Source: Coenobita brevimanus
Lineage: Eukaryota; Arthropoda; Malacostraca; Decapoda; Coenobitidae
Assembly: GCA_032717465.1 (NCBI GenBank)
Contig: CM064713.1
Span: 14,828,203 to 14,892,202 of the forward strand
Direction: 5' to 3'
Length of the DNA: 64,000 bases
The notes beneath the pieces are model-generated. The model saw nothing but the letters and a program-made list of their open reading frames with translations. It did no database searches and was not told the origin of the DNA. Below, in pieces: positions 33,169 to 44,146 of the stretch. The stretch's first letter is position 1, and each line of letters begins with the position of its first letter. A program made the translations under genes and the position numbers.

Positions 33169-33468
33169 TCAGCTCGACGTGATAGGTTTTGAGCATGTTG
33201 GACATATGTATTTGTTGGTGGGTCCTGGATTGCTCTCAACGTCCCCGGCTGGAAGAAGTCGTCGAGAAATGACAGCCGGGGAGTCATTTCTCGGTTTAGA
33301 AGAAACGGTGTTGTTGTGTGTGTTGTGTTGGGAGATGTTGTACTTGCCCAGGCGACCAAAGCCACTCCCTGGTACTTGAGCCCTGTGGGGGGCCGGACGG
33401 GTTTGCGGTGGTTTGGCCCCCATGCTGTCCTCCTCTTCTCTTCGACAGCCTCTGGGGGGTAGACCCAT
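33169..33468 (-). CDS. LINE E N-terminal ORF with 2A-like peptide
   Basis: A 99-codon frame begins MGLPPRGCRREE; its C-terminal part contains RRLLPAGDVESNPGP followed by TNKYICPTCSKPITS. The D-V-E-x-N-P-G-P core is an exact match to 2A-like peptides, which make the ribosome skip a peptide bond between G and P. Such motifs are known at the N-terminus of some non-LTR retrotransposons. The CPTC pair starts a zinc finger that is continued only after a frameshift near 33170. Function in this copy is inferred from the motif alone. Confidence 0.8.
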   Translation of the reverse strand: MGLPPRGCRREEEDSMGAKPPQTRPAPHRAQVPGSGFGRLGKYNISQHNTHNNTVSSKPRNDSPAVISRRLLPAGDVESNPGPTNKYICPTCSKPITSS

Positions 33469-33536
33469 GACAAAGACGCCACCGCTCCAGGTCCAGAATT
33501 AGGTAGTTGCATGTCCTGCTTCGTAAATTTAAATTA

Positions 33537-33884
33537 AACATGCTCGAATTCTGCCACGAACTTACAAATGTTCATATCACCAGGTCTTCTGAAGTTGTAC
33601 AATTCATGAAAAGCTGCAAACTGCCGACATCCTTCGTCCATGAGAAATAAACCGTCTAGTTTGTTCAACAAAGTCTGAACACCATTATCATCTTTCAGAT
33701 CAGCAGCGTCAATTTCTGAAGACACCACCCTCGCTCTTCCTGACAATGAAAGGTGAATGGCTAGAGCTCGCTTCTTTTTCGGTAAGTCCGTCAGTTCGCA
33801 CCATATGTTGATGTCCTTCTTCCAGCTCTCATAGGCAGAATCATTTTCAAGTTTTGGAGGCCACTTAGTTGAGCACGACGCCAT
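33537..33884 (-). pseudogene. copia gag N-terminus
   Basis: The ATG at 33884-33882 lies shortly downstream of the primer-binding site. The frame reads MASCSTKWPPKLENDSAYES, WKKDINIWCELTDLPKKKRA, LAIHLSLSGRAR, QTLLNKLDGLFL and NICKFVAEFEHV, the usual copia gag start (W..DI.IW..LTDL). It is open until LINE E1 interrupts it near 33535. The continuation is at 29642. Confidence 0.88.
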
Positions 33885-33898
33885 TATGCTCAAACCAA

Positions 33899-33910
33899 GC
33901 TCGGCTACCA
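33899..33910 (-). other. Primer-binding site
   Basis: Minus strand TGGTAGCCGAGC, close to the TGGTAGCAGAGC site typical of copia elements primed by an initiator-Met tRNA fragment. It starts one base after the 5' LTR. Confidence 0.75.
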
Positions 33911-33911
33911 G

Positions 33912-34062
33912 TATTAGGATGCGAAACAACCGAACTCACCGGCCTCACACTTCCAAGTGAGCGGGCTCCGCCTGCATACCGGAAGACCCTTCCAATGACG
34001 TCACCACTTGGACCGCAACAAGTGCGTGAGCACACACACACTAACAGCAATATGCACTAACA
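33912..34062 (-). repeat. 5' LTR of the copia element
   Basis: 151 bp, same termini as the 3' LTR. Roughly 93% identity by eye implies a moderately old insertion. Confidence 0.9.
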
Positions 34063-34138
34063 GTTCCGATACACAAAATTTCACATTACAAAAGTTATTT
34101 TTTGGTCTCTATCCCTTTCGTATTTCGAGGACTCACTG
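34063..34138 (+). mobile_element. 3' terminus of the Tigger element invaded by copia
   Basis: The end reads (reverse complement) CAGTGAGTCCTCGAAATACG, a Tigger-type TIR, flanked by TA (34139-34140) and followed at once by LINE B3 sequence. Together with 24427-24674, which includes TCCTGGAACGCATCCCC, it is the 3' untranslated end of the transposase element at 21290-24081. The matching left TIR was not found. Confidence 0.7.
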
Positions 34139-35742
34139 TATTTGAACTCTCTTATCAATTCCAGTCTCTCTCCATTCACAGTAACATCACACTGGGAGCC
34201 ACCTTCTCTCTCAATAACCATCACTTTACTCTTCTCTACATTTACTTTCAAGGCTTGATGCTCACAGGCATCTACAAAACTCTGCACTAGTATAACAAGC
34301 TCTTGTCTAGTATTTGCAAGTACCACTGCATCATCAGTATACAACAAATTTGAGATATTCCATCCATCACCAACGCCATCCCTCTCTCCATTACTCGTGT
34401 TTTTACTGCTCTCATCACCTCATCCATATATATATACCGGTATATGGAACAATCATGGGGACATCACACAGCCTTGTGGCACACCCACAATGATCGTGAA
34501 CCATTCACTTAGATGCCCATTTATCCTTACACATGCCTCGCTACCATCATAAAAATTCTGACAGCACCTAGCAGTGTACCACCAACACCGCACATGTGCA
34601 AAACCTTCCACAATCGTTCTCTGTCTACAGTACTTTGTTGTATGCATGATCGTGAACCAATCACTTAGATGCCCATTTATCCTTACACATGCCTCGCTAC
34701 CATCATAAAAACTGACAGCACCTAGCAGTGTACCACCTACAGCGTACATGTGCAAAATCTTCCACAATTCTTCTATGTCTACTTTGCTGTATGCTTTTTC
34801 CAGATCCATAAATGCCATAAGCACCTTAAAGTCCTTCTCACATGCCTTCTTCACTGTCTCACTGCAAATATCTGATCCACATATCCTCTGCCACTCCTAC
34901 AGCCATCCTGTTCGTCACTCATTAGGACTTCTGATATCTCCTTTGTTTTCTCTACAACACTACTTACATATACCTTTTCTATAACACTCAATAAACTTAT
35001 GCCATGATAATTCTTGCACTCATTTCATTCACCTTTATTTTCACTGCCTTTTTCCACTCTACTGGCACATTTTCACCTACCCAAGCCTTCTTATATATCT
35101 CCAACATGTACTTCGTTCTGCTCTCACCACTACACTTAATCATCTCTGCATATACCTCATCAACTGCAGCTGCCTTCCCATTTTTCAGCCGCTTCACAGC
35201 GTTCTTCACCTCTGTGAGTGTCATGTTTCCTGGTACTGCATTACTTCTCTGTACACCCCCAAAATTAATCATGTTCACAGTCGCTTTGTTCTCTCCATTC
35301 CCATTCATCAGACTTTCAAAATATTCTTTCCATCTGGTCCTTACTTCATCCCCAAGGGTTAATAATCTACCACGTACATCCTTCACATTTTCACTTCTAT
35401 ATTTCTGCAACTCTTTCCAGAATAACTTCCAATTTTCAGAGTAATTTGCATTCATTTTTCTTCCTAGAACAACTTTTACCTCCTCTCTTTCCTCTTCACT
35501 GATCTCTTTATGTGCTTCTAGATCTCTATTCATTTCTTATTTCAACTGAACCCCTGTCCTGTATCCACTCTAGTCACTTCTTCCTCTTTTTCTCCAGTGC
35601 TCTCTTAACCTCTTCATCCCACCATGCCATAGCTTTCTTCTCTGTTGTTACTCTTGCAACACCACACACCACTTCAGCTTTCCTAACTAAGCAATTTCTA
35701 CACAAATTCCACAAGCTGTCCAGATCCACTTCATTCTTTGAT
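34139..35742 (-). mobile_element. LINE B copy B3
   Basis: Minus-strand pieces: 35740-35590 is the endonuclease-RT linker (RKAEVVCGVARV, KAMAWWDEEVKRALEKKRKK); 35533-34997 is the RT N-terminus (DVRGRLLTLGDEVRTRWKEY, NAVPGNMTLTEVKNAVKRLK, VDEVYAEMIK, PVEWKKAV); 34854-34453 has a partial internal duplication (DLEKAYSKVDIEELWKIL and VGVPQGCVMSP, with the segment around INGHLSDWF present twice); 34347-34139 has LLYTDDAVVLANTRQE-type sequence and ERLELIREFKY. The 3' part is missing at the Tigger insertion and was not found on its other side. Confidence 0.82.
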
Positions 35743-35975
35743 CCTCAGTGCCTGGTGGTTTAGTGGGTAATTAAGGCACTCCAATCAGACTGAGCTGGTG
35801 CAGGTTTATTTCCAAGGGGTGGTTGGGGTTTATTTATTGCTCATGTAATGCCACTCAGGGATAACTGAGGCTATTCATTCTATCTTAAATGTCACGACCA
35901 ACTTTCCTAGCCCCGCGCTTCTATGCTCCTCATGGGGCAACACAGGATTAGATGATGAATGAATGAATGAATTTA
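35743..35975 (+). mobile_element. tRNA-derived SINE with (GAAT)n tail
   Basis: A box TGGTTTAGTGG (35756-35766) and a degenerate B box GGTTTATTTCC (35803-35813) are followed by a body containing CTCATGGGGCAACACAGG and a GAAT-repeat tail at about 35955-35973. It lies directly at the 5' breakpoint of LINE B3. Confidence 0.65.
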
Positions 35976-36402
35976 ACGATTTATTCTTGCTACTACCAAA
36001 ATTTATGAAGGGGTTAAGGTTACATCTAACCCCTCCAGTCTGAAGTCTCTCCACAGCTGAATAAACTGCTTGGGAACAGGAAACAAAGAAAGAAAAAATA
36101 CTTCATTAGACAGAGAGGTTATGTTAAGACTAACTATATGAAATAAGAGAACAGAAAGGTAACAGGTACAGTACATGTATAAAGAACACAGATGATAGGA
36201 GGAAATCCCACATGTGATGTAGGGGCCTACGGCAAAATTCCTGTACTTCAGTAAATGAAGATGATCAGTCACTTCCCTTCAAGACATTACGTGATTGAAA
36301 AATTCACTATCACATCTTGAAATCAAACTCATTCATGTTCGCAAAAGTGGGGTGTTCTCATCACTAGACTATCAGGAGACATTAAGCAAGAATATAATTT
36401 AC
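35976..36402. other. Intron sequence, nothing recognised
   Basis: AT-rich single-copy-looking sequence next to the UTP15 exon; carries only short frames. Confidence 0.5.
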
Positions 36403-36526
36403 CGTGTGGCCAGAGAGTGTGCAGATTTTGTTCTCGTCAGTCAGGTCCCAAACAATTGCTGTTTTGTCATCAGAGAAGGTGGTGATCTGTGGCAGGCCTC
36501 GCACAAAGTCAACTCGATGGGTGGGG
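36403..36526 (-). CDS. UTP15: UTP15 exon (second of three in window)
   Basis: A 124-bp exon with acceptor tatttttgcag before 36526 and donor CACG/gtaaat at 36402. One base completes the codon split from the upstream exon (phase 2). It then encodes PTHRVDFVRGLPQITTFSDD, KTAIVWDLTDENKICTLSGH and T, a WD40 blade equivalent to HTVDFTADKYHVVSGADD in vertebrate UTP15. It ends in phase 0, matching the exon at 13124. Intact, no stops. Confidence 0.88.
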
Positions 36527-37089
36527 CTGCAAAAATACCATATTAACAGTGGTGTCCTTGTTTACTTTATTCTTGTTAGTCTCAAATTTTTATTAAATTT
36601 AAGAATGGGCTCTCATACTGATGGGGTTTATTAAGGATTTATTTGACCTCTCCATCTGAAAAAGACTAAGCTAAATAAAACCATTAGGAAAAAAAAATAC
36701 AAAAAAGGCATCCCAGGATGAACGGGTTATCCAGGCTACCTGGCTTATAGTTAGTCACTGTTTGAAGCTGATTCAATAAAAGTTGCTTGGATTACCGGGT
36801 ATACTTGTTTCATAATTAGGCTGCTGATGAAATGAAAATTTTCACTCAAACCCTGCCCATAACTCAACACAAAACTGCTTTGAATTGAGAAATGAGTACC
36901 TTTTGTGAAATGGCTCGGGAAATGATAGGAGATCAACTTGGTTGCATGAGGTATGGAAACTGAGGATGCTAAAGAAATAACATGGGATAAAGCTGGATGA
37001 GGTATAAAGTTGATGAAAACCATGGAACTGACAAGGGGATCAAGCTGGTCTGACTGTGCAGAGTGATAAAAACTAATATATCTCCTGTA
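36527..37089. other. Intron sequence, nothing recognised
   Basis: 3' part of the 8,957-bp intron. There is a TIR-like scrap (GGGTTATCCAGGCTACCTGG, about 36727) but no complete element. Confidence 0.4.
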
Positions 37090-37640
37090 ATGTCATGAGC
37101 CAAGAAGTGTTGTTGTTGTGTCATTGCTCTCATGTTTCCTGGGTCATCTGGACCTGAAGTGACAAACTACCCACTTCAGCCTGGTGTTTCAGTAGATATT
37201 TTCTTGAGGTTATGCTGAAGGACTGTCTGTGCTGTGACAATGAGGCGCATGAGGTAACTGTGACGGGATGTGAACGATTGCATTTATGTAAGGGCATATT
37301 TGCAAGCTGTTTTTTGTCTTGGAATGAAGCAGCAAAAAGTGATGGCCACAATGTAGTCTAGATAACTGAACTCGTTTCTCTCTGGAAAGGGCAGTTTCTG
37401 AGGGATGATGTATAGTGGGGGGTTTATGATGGATGCTGTCTGGTTTCATGTTCTGGATGGCTATGGTGGCCTGTGTTTGCATATATGTCTGAGATGTACT
37501 GTTGAGCGGAGAATGGATGCTGCTAGGACATTCTGTAGTGTATTGGTATTGGAAAGTACTTCATTTTTAAATTGGTGGCTGTGGTGGGGGTGCAACAACC
37601 ATATTATAGCTGGGATAGATCTTGTACTGAAACAGTGAAA
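37090..37640 (-). pseudogene. LINE E-like C-terminal fragment
   Basis: Frame 37482-37210 reads HHPSETALSREKRVQLSRLH, then CGHHFLLLHSK, matching the LINE E C-terminus (HPSESYLPREDRVHLARLRCGHH). The downstream (CAA)-type tail is seen as gttgttgttg at 37110. It is a diverged relative or different subfamily, heavily truncated. Confidence 0.65.
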
Positions 37641-37737
37641 TATGTACCTATCATGTTCGTATGATCCTTGACTGGGAATATTTTTTTATCCTGGTGCAAC
37701 TGATCTACAGTATATTTGTGGTCTTTGTATACCATTT

Positions 37738-39300
37738 ATCATCATCATCATCATCATCATCCGGACCTCCTTTCCCACCCTAAGGCAGGGTGAAGAGTAG
37801 CAATGTCCAGAGATCCCAATTTGCCCAATCCAATGAGCCACGCTTCCATTCACGCATCATTCAAGCCCCTGGAATCCTGGTTCTATCGGATACGCCAAAA
37901 ACATTCACCATGTTTGGTAGCTTCACATGAACGTATCTGGTAGAGTCAATCCGGACGCTGCTATGTTAAAAAGGGGTGCCAAAACCCTGATCATGCATTT
38001 CTCCTCACAACATTCATCGAGCCAGCTCAATCTCTTGTCAGTTCCCTAGCCTCATCGACTTCCAAACCTCTCTTCCTCACACACTCCTCCACCATATCTC
38101 TCCACCTTCTCCTTGGCCTACCTCGCCTCCTCCTTCCTTCAAATTCGCTCAGATATACCTTTTTCACCACTCTACTGTTATCCATTCTCTCCACATGACC
38201 ATACCATCTCAGTGAACTCTCTTCGATTTTGGTGTCCACCGACTTCCTCACTCCGCATCTTTCACAAATCGCATTATTTCGTATCCTATCCACCCTCTGT
38301 ACTACACATACATTCCTCAGCAGTCCCATCTCCACTGCTCTTACTCTTGACTTTTCATTTTCATGCCACACCACAGTCTCATATCCATATGTTAAAGTTG
38401 GCACTAACACTCCTTCACGTAAGCCTCGTGCAGCTGCAACACTCAAGCCTCAGTTACTTATCAAGGTCTTCATTGCACCAGCTACTTTACTTCCTTGTGT
38501 CAATCTACTTTCCATTTCTTTTGCATATTTTCCTATCTTTTCTATCACTGTACCCACGTATTTGAACTCTCTCATCAATTCCAGTCTCTCTCTATTCACC
38601 GTAACATCACACTGGGAGTCACCTTCTCTCTCAATAACCATCACTTTACTCTTTTCTACATTTACTCTCAAGGCACGACGCTCACAGACATCAGCAAAAC
38701 TGTGCACTAACCTACCAAGTTCTTGTCTGGTATTTGCAAGCAGTACTGCATCATCAGTATACAACAAATTTGATATACTCCATCCATCACCATTCATTAC
38801 CAATGCCATCCCCCTCTCCATTATTCGTGTTTTTACTTCTCTTATCACCCCATCCATATGTATATTGAACAACCATGGGGACATCACACAACCTTGTCAC
38901 ACACCCACACTGGATCGTGAACCATTCACTTAAGATGCCCATTAACCCTTACACATGCCTAACTACCATCATAAAAACTCTTGACGGCACCTAGCAACTT
39001 ACCATCTACACCGTACATGTGCAAAACTTTCCACAATCCTCCTCGGTCCACTTTGTCGTATGCTTTTTCCAGATCCATGAATGTCATAAACACCCTTTGC
39101 TCCTTCTCGCAAGCCTTCTCTGCTATATGTCTCACTGCAAATATTTGATCCACATATCCTCTGCCACTCCTAAAGCCATCCTGTTCATCACTCACCAGGA
39201 CTTCTTATATCTCTCTTACTTTCTCTTATAATTCTTCCATATACCTTCCTTACAACACTCAATAAACTTATGCCACAATAATTCTTGCACTCACTTCGCT
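37738..39300 (-). mobile_element. LINE B copy B2
   Basis: The (ATG)n tail is at 37738-37760 (plus strand ATCATCATCATC). RT frames: 39195-38959 (FRSGRGYVDQIFAVRHI, FMTFMDLEKAYDKVDRGGLW), 38887-38450 (MMSPWLFNIHMDG, LLYTDDAVLLANTRQELGRL, EKSKVMVIEREGDSQCDVTV) and 38446-38027 (LREGVLVPTLTYGYETVVWH, LRWYGHVERMDNSRVVKKVY, GRRRRGRPRRRWRDMVEECV). The C-terminal 139-residue frame is open. It gives the uninterrupted reference for B1. Confidence 0.88.
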
Positions 39301-39543
39301 CTTTGTATATTCTGTTTTAATTTGTAGGGTTCAATTTTCTTAATTAATTTCTCTTAGCACACTTTTGCTGCTGGTAAAACAGGGCTCAGCTAGTGTTTGT
39401 ATAACTTAATGATGATTGAATAAACTGTTTATACATTGTTTTCAGTTATTTTTTCTGCTAACCAAAGATAGAGCCTAGAAGTCTTTTCAAGGCACTGAAA
39501 CTATGAGATGCCTCTGCACTGATGTTGCTTGTGATCTAAGAAA
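39301..39543. other. Spacer, nothing recognised
   Basis: Short AT-rich stretch between the 5' truncation points of LINE B2 and LINE E2. Confidence 0.5.
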
Positions 39544-41743
39544 CATCCTTCAGTTAAACATAGATGGCATAAACACCAAAATACATGAACTCACACAATT
39601 CATCAAACAACAGAACATACACACTGCCATCTTACAAGAAACAAAACTACACAGAGCACAGAAAACACCGACATTTCATAACTTCACCACCATTTGACAA
39701 GGTTGGGCCGACAGCGGTGGTGGTGGACTCATCACCCTGGTACACAAATCCATCAACTTTGCAGATAACACTGCAGACACAAAGTCACTTCTCCCCCCAA
39801 GTGACACCACAACAGAAATACAATAAATTAAAATAAGCACTGGTAACAAATCACACATAACAATCGCTAACACATACATTCTCCCCCAGTCATCCCCCAC
39901 AGTACCACACAATTACTCTCCACAGATTCACCACATCACTAACATACCCAACATCATCCTGGGTGGTGATTTCAATGCCAAGTCGTCGGCCTGGCATGTC
40001 AACAACCCTGACACAGACAAAGGTCTGGTACTACAATCCCACACAGACCACCTTTTCATACTAAACAGTCTAGACCAACATACCCATATCCCACACCAAG
40101 CCCTCTTCCTCCCATCATCTCCAGACATCACATTCTGCTCCCCAAACCTCACCCCCACTACATCATGGAGAGTGGTCAAAACCCTAGGTTCTGATCACCT
40201 CCCAATCATCATCACTACCAAAACCAGAATCACCCCAGCTGGCCACAAACACACATACACTAATTATAAGAGAGCCAACTGGGAGGCCTTTGTAACTGAA
40301 ACAGAACAACATTTTGAAACACTAAATAGTACACCCATCACAAACATCAACACCGCTTAGCACACTTTCAATTACAAAACGCAGACAAAAGACACATCCC
40401 TAGAGGCAACAGAAAGAGACACAACCCCAACTTCACACCAGAAATTCAAGGCCTCATCAGACAACAAGGACACACTGCGACACTCCCCAACATTCCATAC
40501 ACAAGACACCGTACTACAAATACAAGAACTCAACACTCAAATAAACAATAAAATATCAGAACAGCAAACACTAAACTGGAAAAATTACCTCCAAACACCT
40601 GACCACAAAACAAACATCAGCAAACTCTACAAAACACTAAACAGCATCACACTTTCCAACAGCAACACCACACAATCACACGCTGCCATCACAACAACAG
40701 ACACCATACCCTCAAACAAACAACAAGCAAACACTCTCATCAATCACTTTTCACAAGTCAGCCATCTAAACCCCCATCCCGCAGACCGACGTATCATCCG
40801 ACGTAAGAGACAGTTCCCCACAGACCCAGACTACGCACCTTTCACTTACAACCAGACGAAGCACATCATTAACAACCTCAAGCACTCATCTGCCTGTGGA
40901 CCAGACAACATAAGCAACATTCACCTTAAACACCTAAGACCACAAGGCATACAAGCACTCACCAACATATCAAAACTACAGTTACTCACACAACATAATA
41001 CCCAACATCTGGAAGCATGGCAATATCATCACTATCCATAACCAAACAAAGACCCCAAGTTACCCTCCTCACATCTCCCCATCACACTCCTCTGCACCCC
41101 CTCTAAAGTCGCTGAACGACTGGTACTACAACTAGTCACATCTCACATTCCCCTAGCCCAGTCACAACATGGCTTTAGGCCACTACACTCCACAAACACC
41201 CTTCTTACAGACCTTACACAGAGAGTTTTCAACGGCATGAATTCAGCTAGGCCACCACACAGAACAATCCTAATCACACTAGACATTAGCAAAGCTTTTG
41301 ATGCCATCCCCCGCCACAACCTCACAAGCAAAATACTCAACACAAACATGCACAATAACACAAAAAGATGGCAGGCAAACTACTTAGCAGGCAGATGTGC
41401 ACACGTAACATTTGCCGGTCAGTCTTCTAACATCAGAAACTTCACAAACGGCGTCCACCAAGGATCTGTTTTGTCTCCTACACTCTTTAACCTGTACATG
41501 CACGATGTACCCACACACCACAGATACACATAGCTTCCTATGCAGATGATATAACACTTACATGCACGCACGAAAACGCAAACACAGCTGCACACATCAT
41601 TCAACCTTACCTCAACACACTACACGAATGGTTCACCACAAACAGGCTCAAAATAGACCCAGCCAAATCTACAGTGACTCTTCTTACAAACTGGACAGCA
41701 GAACAGTCACATCCCACACCTCACCATAAACAACACTCCTCTA

Positions 41744-41744
41744 C

Positions 41745-41772
<28 letters not shown>
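41744..41772 (+). repeat. (CA)n microsatellite inside the LINE E2 RT ORF
   Basis: About 28 bp of CA repeats at the same codon position as the longer run in LINE E1 (30565-30615). Confidence 0.9.
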
Positions 41773-41776
<4 letters not shown>

Positions 41777-42295
41777 CCTTGGTGTAACATACAATACAGC
41801 AATGTCATTTAAACAACACATCACAAACATCAAAAACAAAATAACACCAAGACTCAATGCCTTGAGGTCACTTGCCCATACAACATTCGGACACAACAAA
41901 GAAACCACCACCACAGTATACAAACAATACATATGTTCAGTGATGAATTATGCAAGCCCTGCCTGGGCTTCTAACCTCACCAAAACACACTACAACACTC
42001 TACAGACCATACAGAACAAGGCCCTAAAAATAATCACAGGCTGCACAGCTACTACACCCATGAACCACCTACATCAGAAACCAAAGTCCTCAAAGTCAAG
42101 GATCATCTAAACATGAGAGGCACCCAGTTTCTTGCTCCAGCCTCCACAAACCCACAACATCCACTACAGTACATGGCAGCACATCCACCCACACCAAGGA
42201 ACATCAAAACAACACCCAGCACATGATACTATACACAAATACCATCATCTCTCCCCCTTCCGCCACCTCAGACCAGCTTCCAGAAGCATATCCAC

Positions 42296-44123
42296 TAGGG
42301 TGGAGTGAAAAAACTTTTTTTTCGATTTTCAAACGCCTGGGTGGGGAAAAGTTGTTGGTTCATGATACAAATACTGTGTTAAAATTATTTTCCTCTAAGA
42401 TAATATTTGGACTATGCACACTGAGCTTTTAATTCTTCCCTATGATGCTAATTATGACGCATTTCTTCCAAATGCACCAGGTATCTGTTGTCAACAACTA
42501 TTGTGTAAAATAAGATATTTTAACAACTAAATGTGTAATAGAAATAATAGAATGAAAAAAGGCATTTGTTTTCTACTGTCTCTTCAATGTAATGTAAACT
42601 AATTTTGTGATTATTTAAACATATTTTCCTTTTCAGACAGAACTAGAACAGGTACCTTGTCTCATTATGGCATTTAAAACTCGAACTAGTCATTGGTGCT
42701 CTATCCTAGGAACTTCAGCTATACTAAAAGAAACTCAGTTACCTACAACTATTGATGTACTGAAATACTGCCTTCATGTGAATAATGAAATGGGATGTAA
42801 TGGTGATCAAAATCCTTTGTTTAATGCTATTGCTGATTTAGTTGCATTCAAAGTTGAAAACCTTTGGAATAAGGCTTCAATCCCACATCTGTCACATCAA
42901 AGAGTTGTTGAATTAATCAAAAAGTGTAATGAAAAATATAAGAAACTATTGAAACAACCAGTGAATAGAAAAAACAGTCCTTCTTACAAAACACGTGTGG
43001 AAGTTTTTCTGAAAACCAATGATGAGCTTTTTGATATTGCTGCATGCAAATGCCGTACCTTCTTAGGGTGTTTGTGTGAGAAGCAACGCCAAGTGCCCAA
43101 GGCTGAAAGAGACTTCCTAACTGGTCAAAGAAATGAAAGAAAAATGATGATCACAGGAATTGACAAGAAGGCAACCAATAAGATGAAACAAAAACTGATG
43201 AGAATGGAGGCTGAGAAAGAGCGCAAGGAAAAATATTTTGTGACTCATACATGTGATCAGTGTTATGCATATTGTGACTGACGATGCAGAGGAAAACAAT
43301 GAAAGTACTGATAGCAATGACAGTGAATGGTCTCCACAATCCAAGAAACAGAAGTCTGAAAATATAGAACCTAGTACTCGTACATCACAAATGCGTCTAA
43401 GCCTCTCAACTGTAGCAAGAGAATGTGATAGGTATGGTATCTCAGATAGAGCTTGTGCTTCAGTAACAACAGCAGTACTGTAAGATATTGGGGTCGTTAG
43501 CAAAACTGATTCCACTAATGTAATAGATCGGAGTAAACTGAGACGTGAGAGGAAAAAGCAAAGGAAGGAGGTTGTAATTCAAAGCAAGGAAGACCGAGGT
43601 CCATTACATGGCTTATACTTTGATGGGAGGAAAGACCAGACACATTCAATTAAAAGCCATGGTAGCACTCAGTATCCAATTTCTTTTGTGGAAGAACATG
43701 TGAGCTTAATAAAAGAACCTGACTCAGAATATCGTGGTGAGTTCTGGGTGATTTGGACAATATGAAAAGTACAGAAATATTATTCAAATTAGCGAAGAGC
43801 TGCACATACTGTATGTCTTAGAAAGCATTTTGGTATGAAGAGACAGAAATAACAAATACCTTTTCTCATTCTATTATTTCTATTACACATTTAGTTAAAA
43901 TATCTTATTTTACACAATAGTTGTTGACAACAGATACCTGGCGCATTTGGAAGAAACGCGTCATAATTAGCATCATAGGGAAGAACTTAAAGCTCAGTGT
44001 GCATAGTCCAAATATTATCTTAGAGGAAAATAATTTTAACACAGTATTTGTATTATGAACCCACAACTTTTCTCCACCCAGGCCTTTTGAAAATCGAAAA
44101 AAAAGTTTTTTCACTCCACCCTA
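42296..44123 (+). mobile_element. DNA transposon with about 275-bp TIRs, unknown superfamily
   Basis: The 8-bp target duplication is ATATCCAC (42288-42295 and 44124-44131). The terminal inverted repeats start TAGGGTGGAGTGAAAAAACT at both ends and stay alignable for about 275 bp (42296-42570 against 43850-44123) with few differences. LINE E1 (about 30050) shows the empty target. Between the TIRs is a decayed coding region (next entry). An 8-bp duplication fits hAT, P or Novosib-type elements among others; no known TIR was identified. The near-identity of the TIRs implies a recent insertion or recent homogenisation. Confidence 0.85.
42667..43766 (+). pseudogene. Unrecognised protein of the long-TIR transposon, decayed
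   Basis: An open 204-codon frame (MAFKTRTSHWCSILGTSAIL ... NEKYKKLLKQ ... CKCRTFLGCLCEKQRQVPKA ... DFLTGQRNERKM) is followed, after a frameshift near 43250, by an acidic linker (NNESTDSNDSEWSPQSKK) and a conserved-looking block: LSTVARECDRYGISDRACAS, VTTAVL, TAA at 43481-43483, then the same frame DIGVVSK, DRSKLRRERKKQRKE, LYFDGRKDQT and EEHVSLIKEPDSEY. It ends at a TGA (about 43764). I recall similar uncharacterised proteins in invertebrate genomes but cannot name the family. No DDE core is visible, so the C-terminal half is probably deleted. Confidence 0.7.
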
Positions 44124-44146
44124 ATATCCACACTCAGATCTCTCGC

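Larger units (their letters stand above)
29654..33530 (-). mobile_element. LINE E copy E1, near full length, inside copia gag
   Basis: In order on the minus strand: a short N-terminal ORF with a 2A-like motif (33468-33169), a PHD-like finger in a shifted frame (QCNSCKNWTHCTCTTL), a proline-rich linker, APE endonuclease (NINILQLNIDGINTKIHELT, AILQET near 32720; LCGDFNAKSLAWH and LGSDHLPIII in 32447-31815), RT (LITLDISKAFDAIPRHNLTS; GVPQGSVLSPTLFNLYIH; IADD in place of the usual A-x-DD box) and a C-terminal Cys/His region (HLARLRCGHHPALLSYQKRL, CPGCN). The tail is (CTA)n at 29654-29670. Several frameshifts. The clade looks like the I/Jockey group but is not certain. Confidence 0.88.
24675..34062 (-). 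mobile_element. Ty1/copia LTR retrotransposon (GalEa-like), complete but invaded
   Basis: The element is bounded by 5-bp target duplications GTTCC (24670-24674 and 34063-34067) inside the Tigger element. It has short LTRs, a primer-binding site, a polypurine tract and, in minus-strand order, gag, protease, integrase, RT and RNase H, the copia order. Without its two insertions (28706-29529 and 29654-33530) it would be about 4.7 kb. The GalEa-like label is inference from the short LTRs, the QQLADCLTKKGA RNase H end and the likely crustacean host. Frameshifts and stops make it inactive. Confidence 0.9.
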
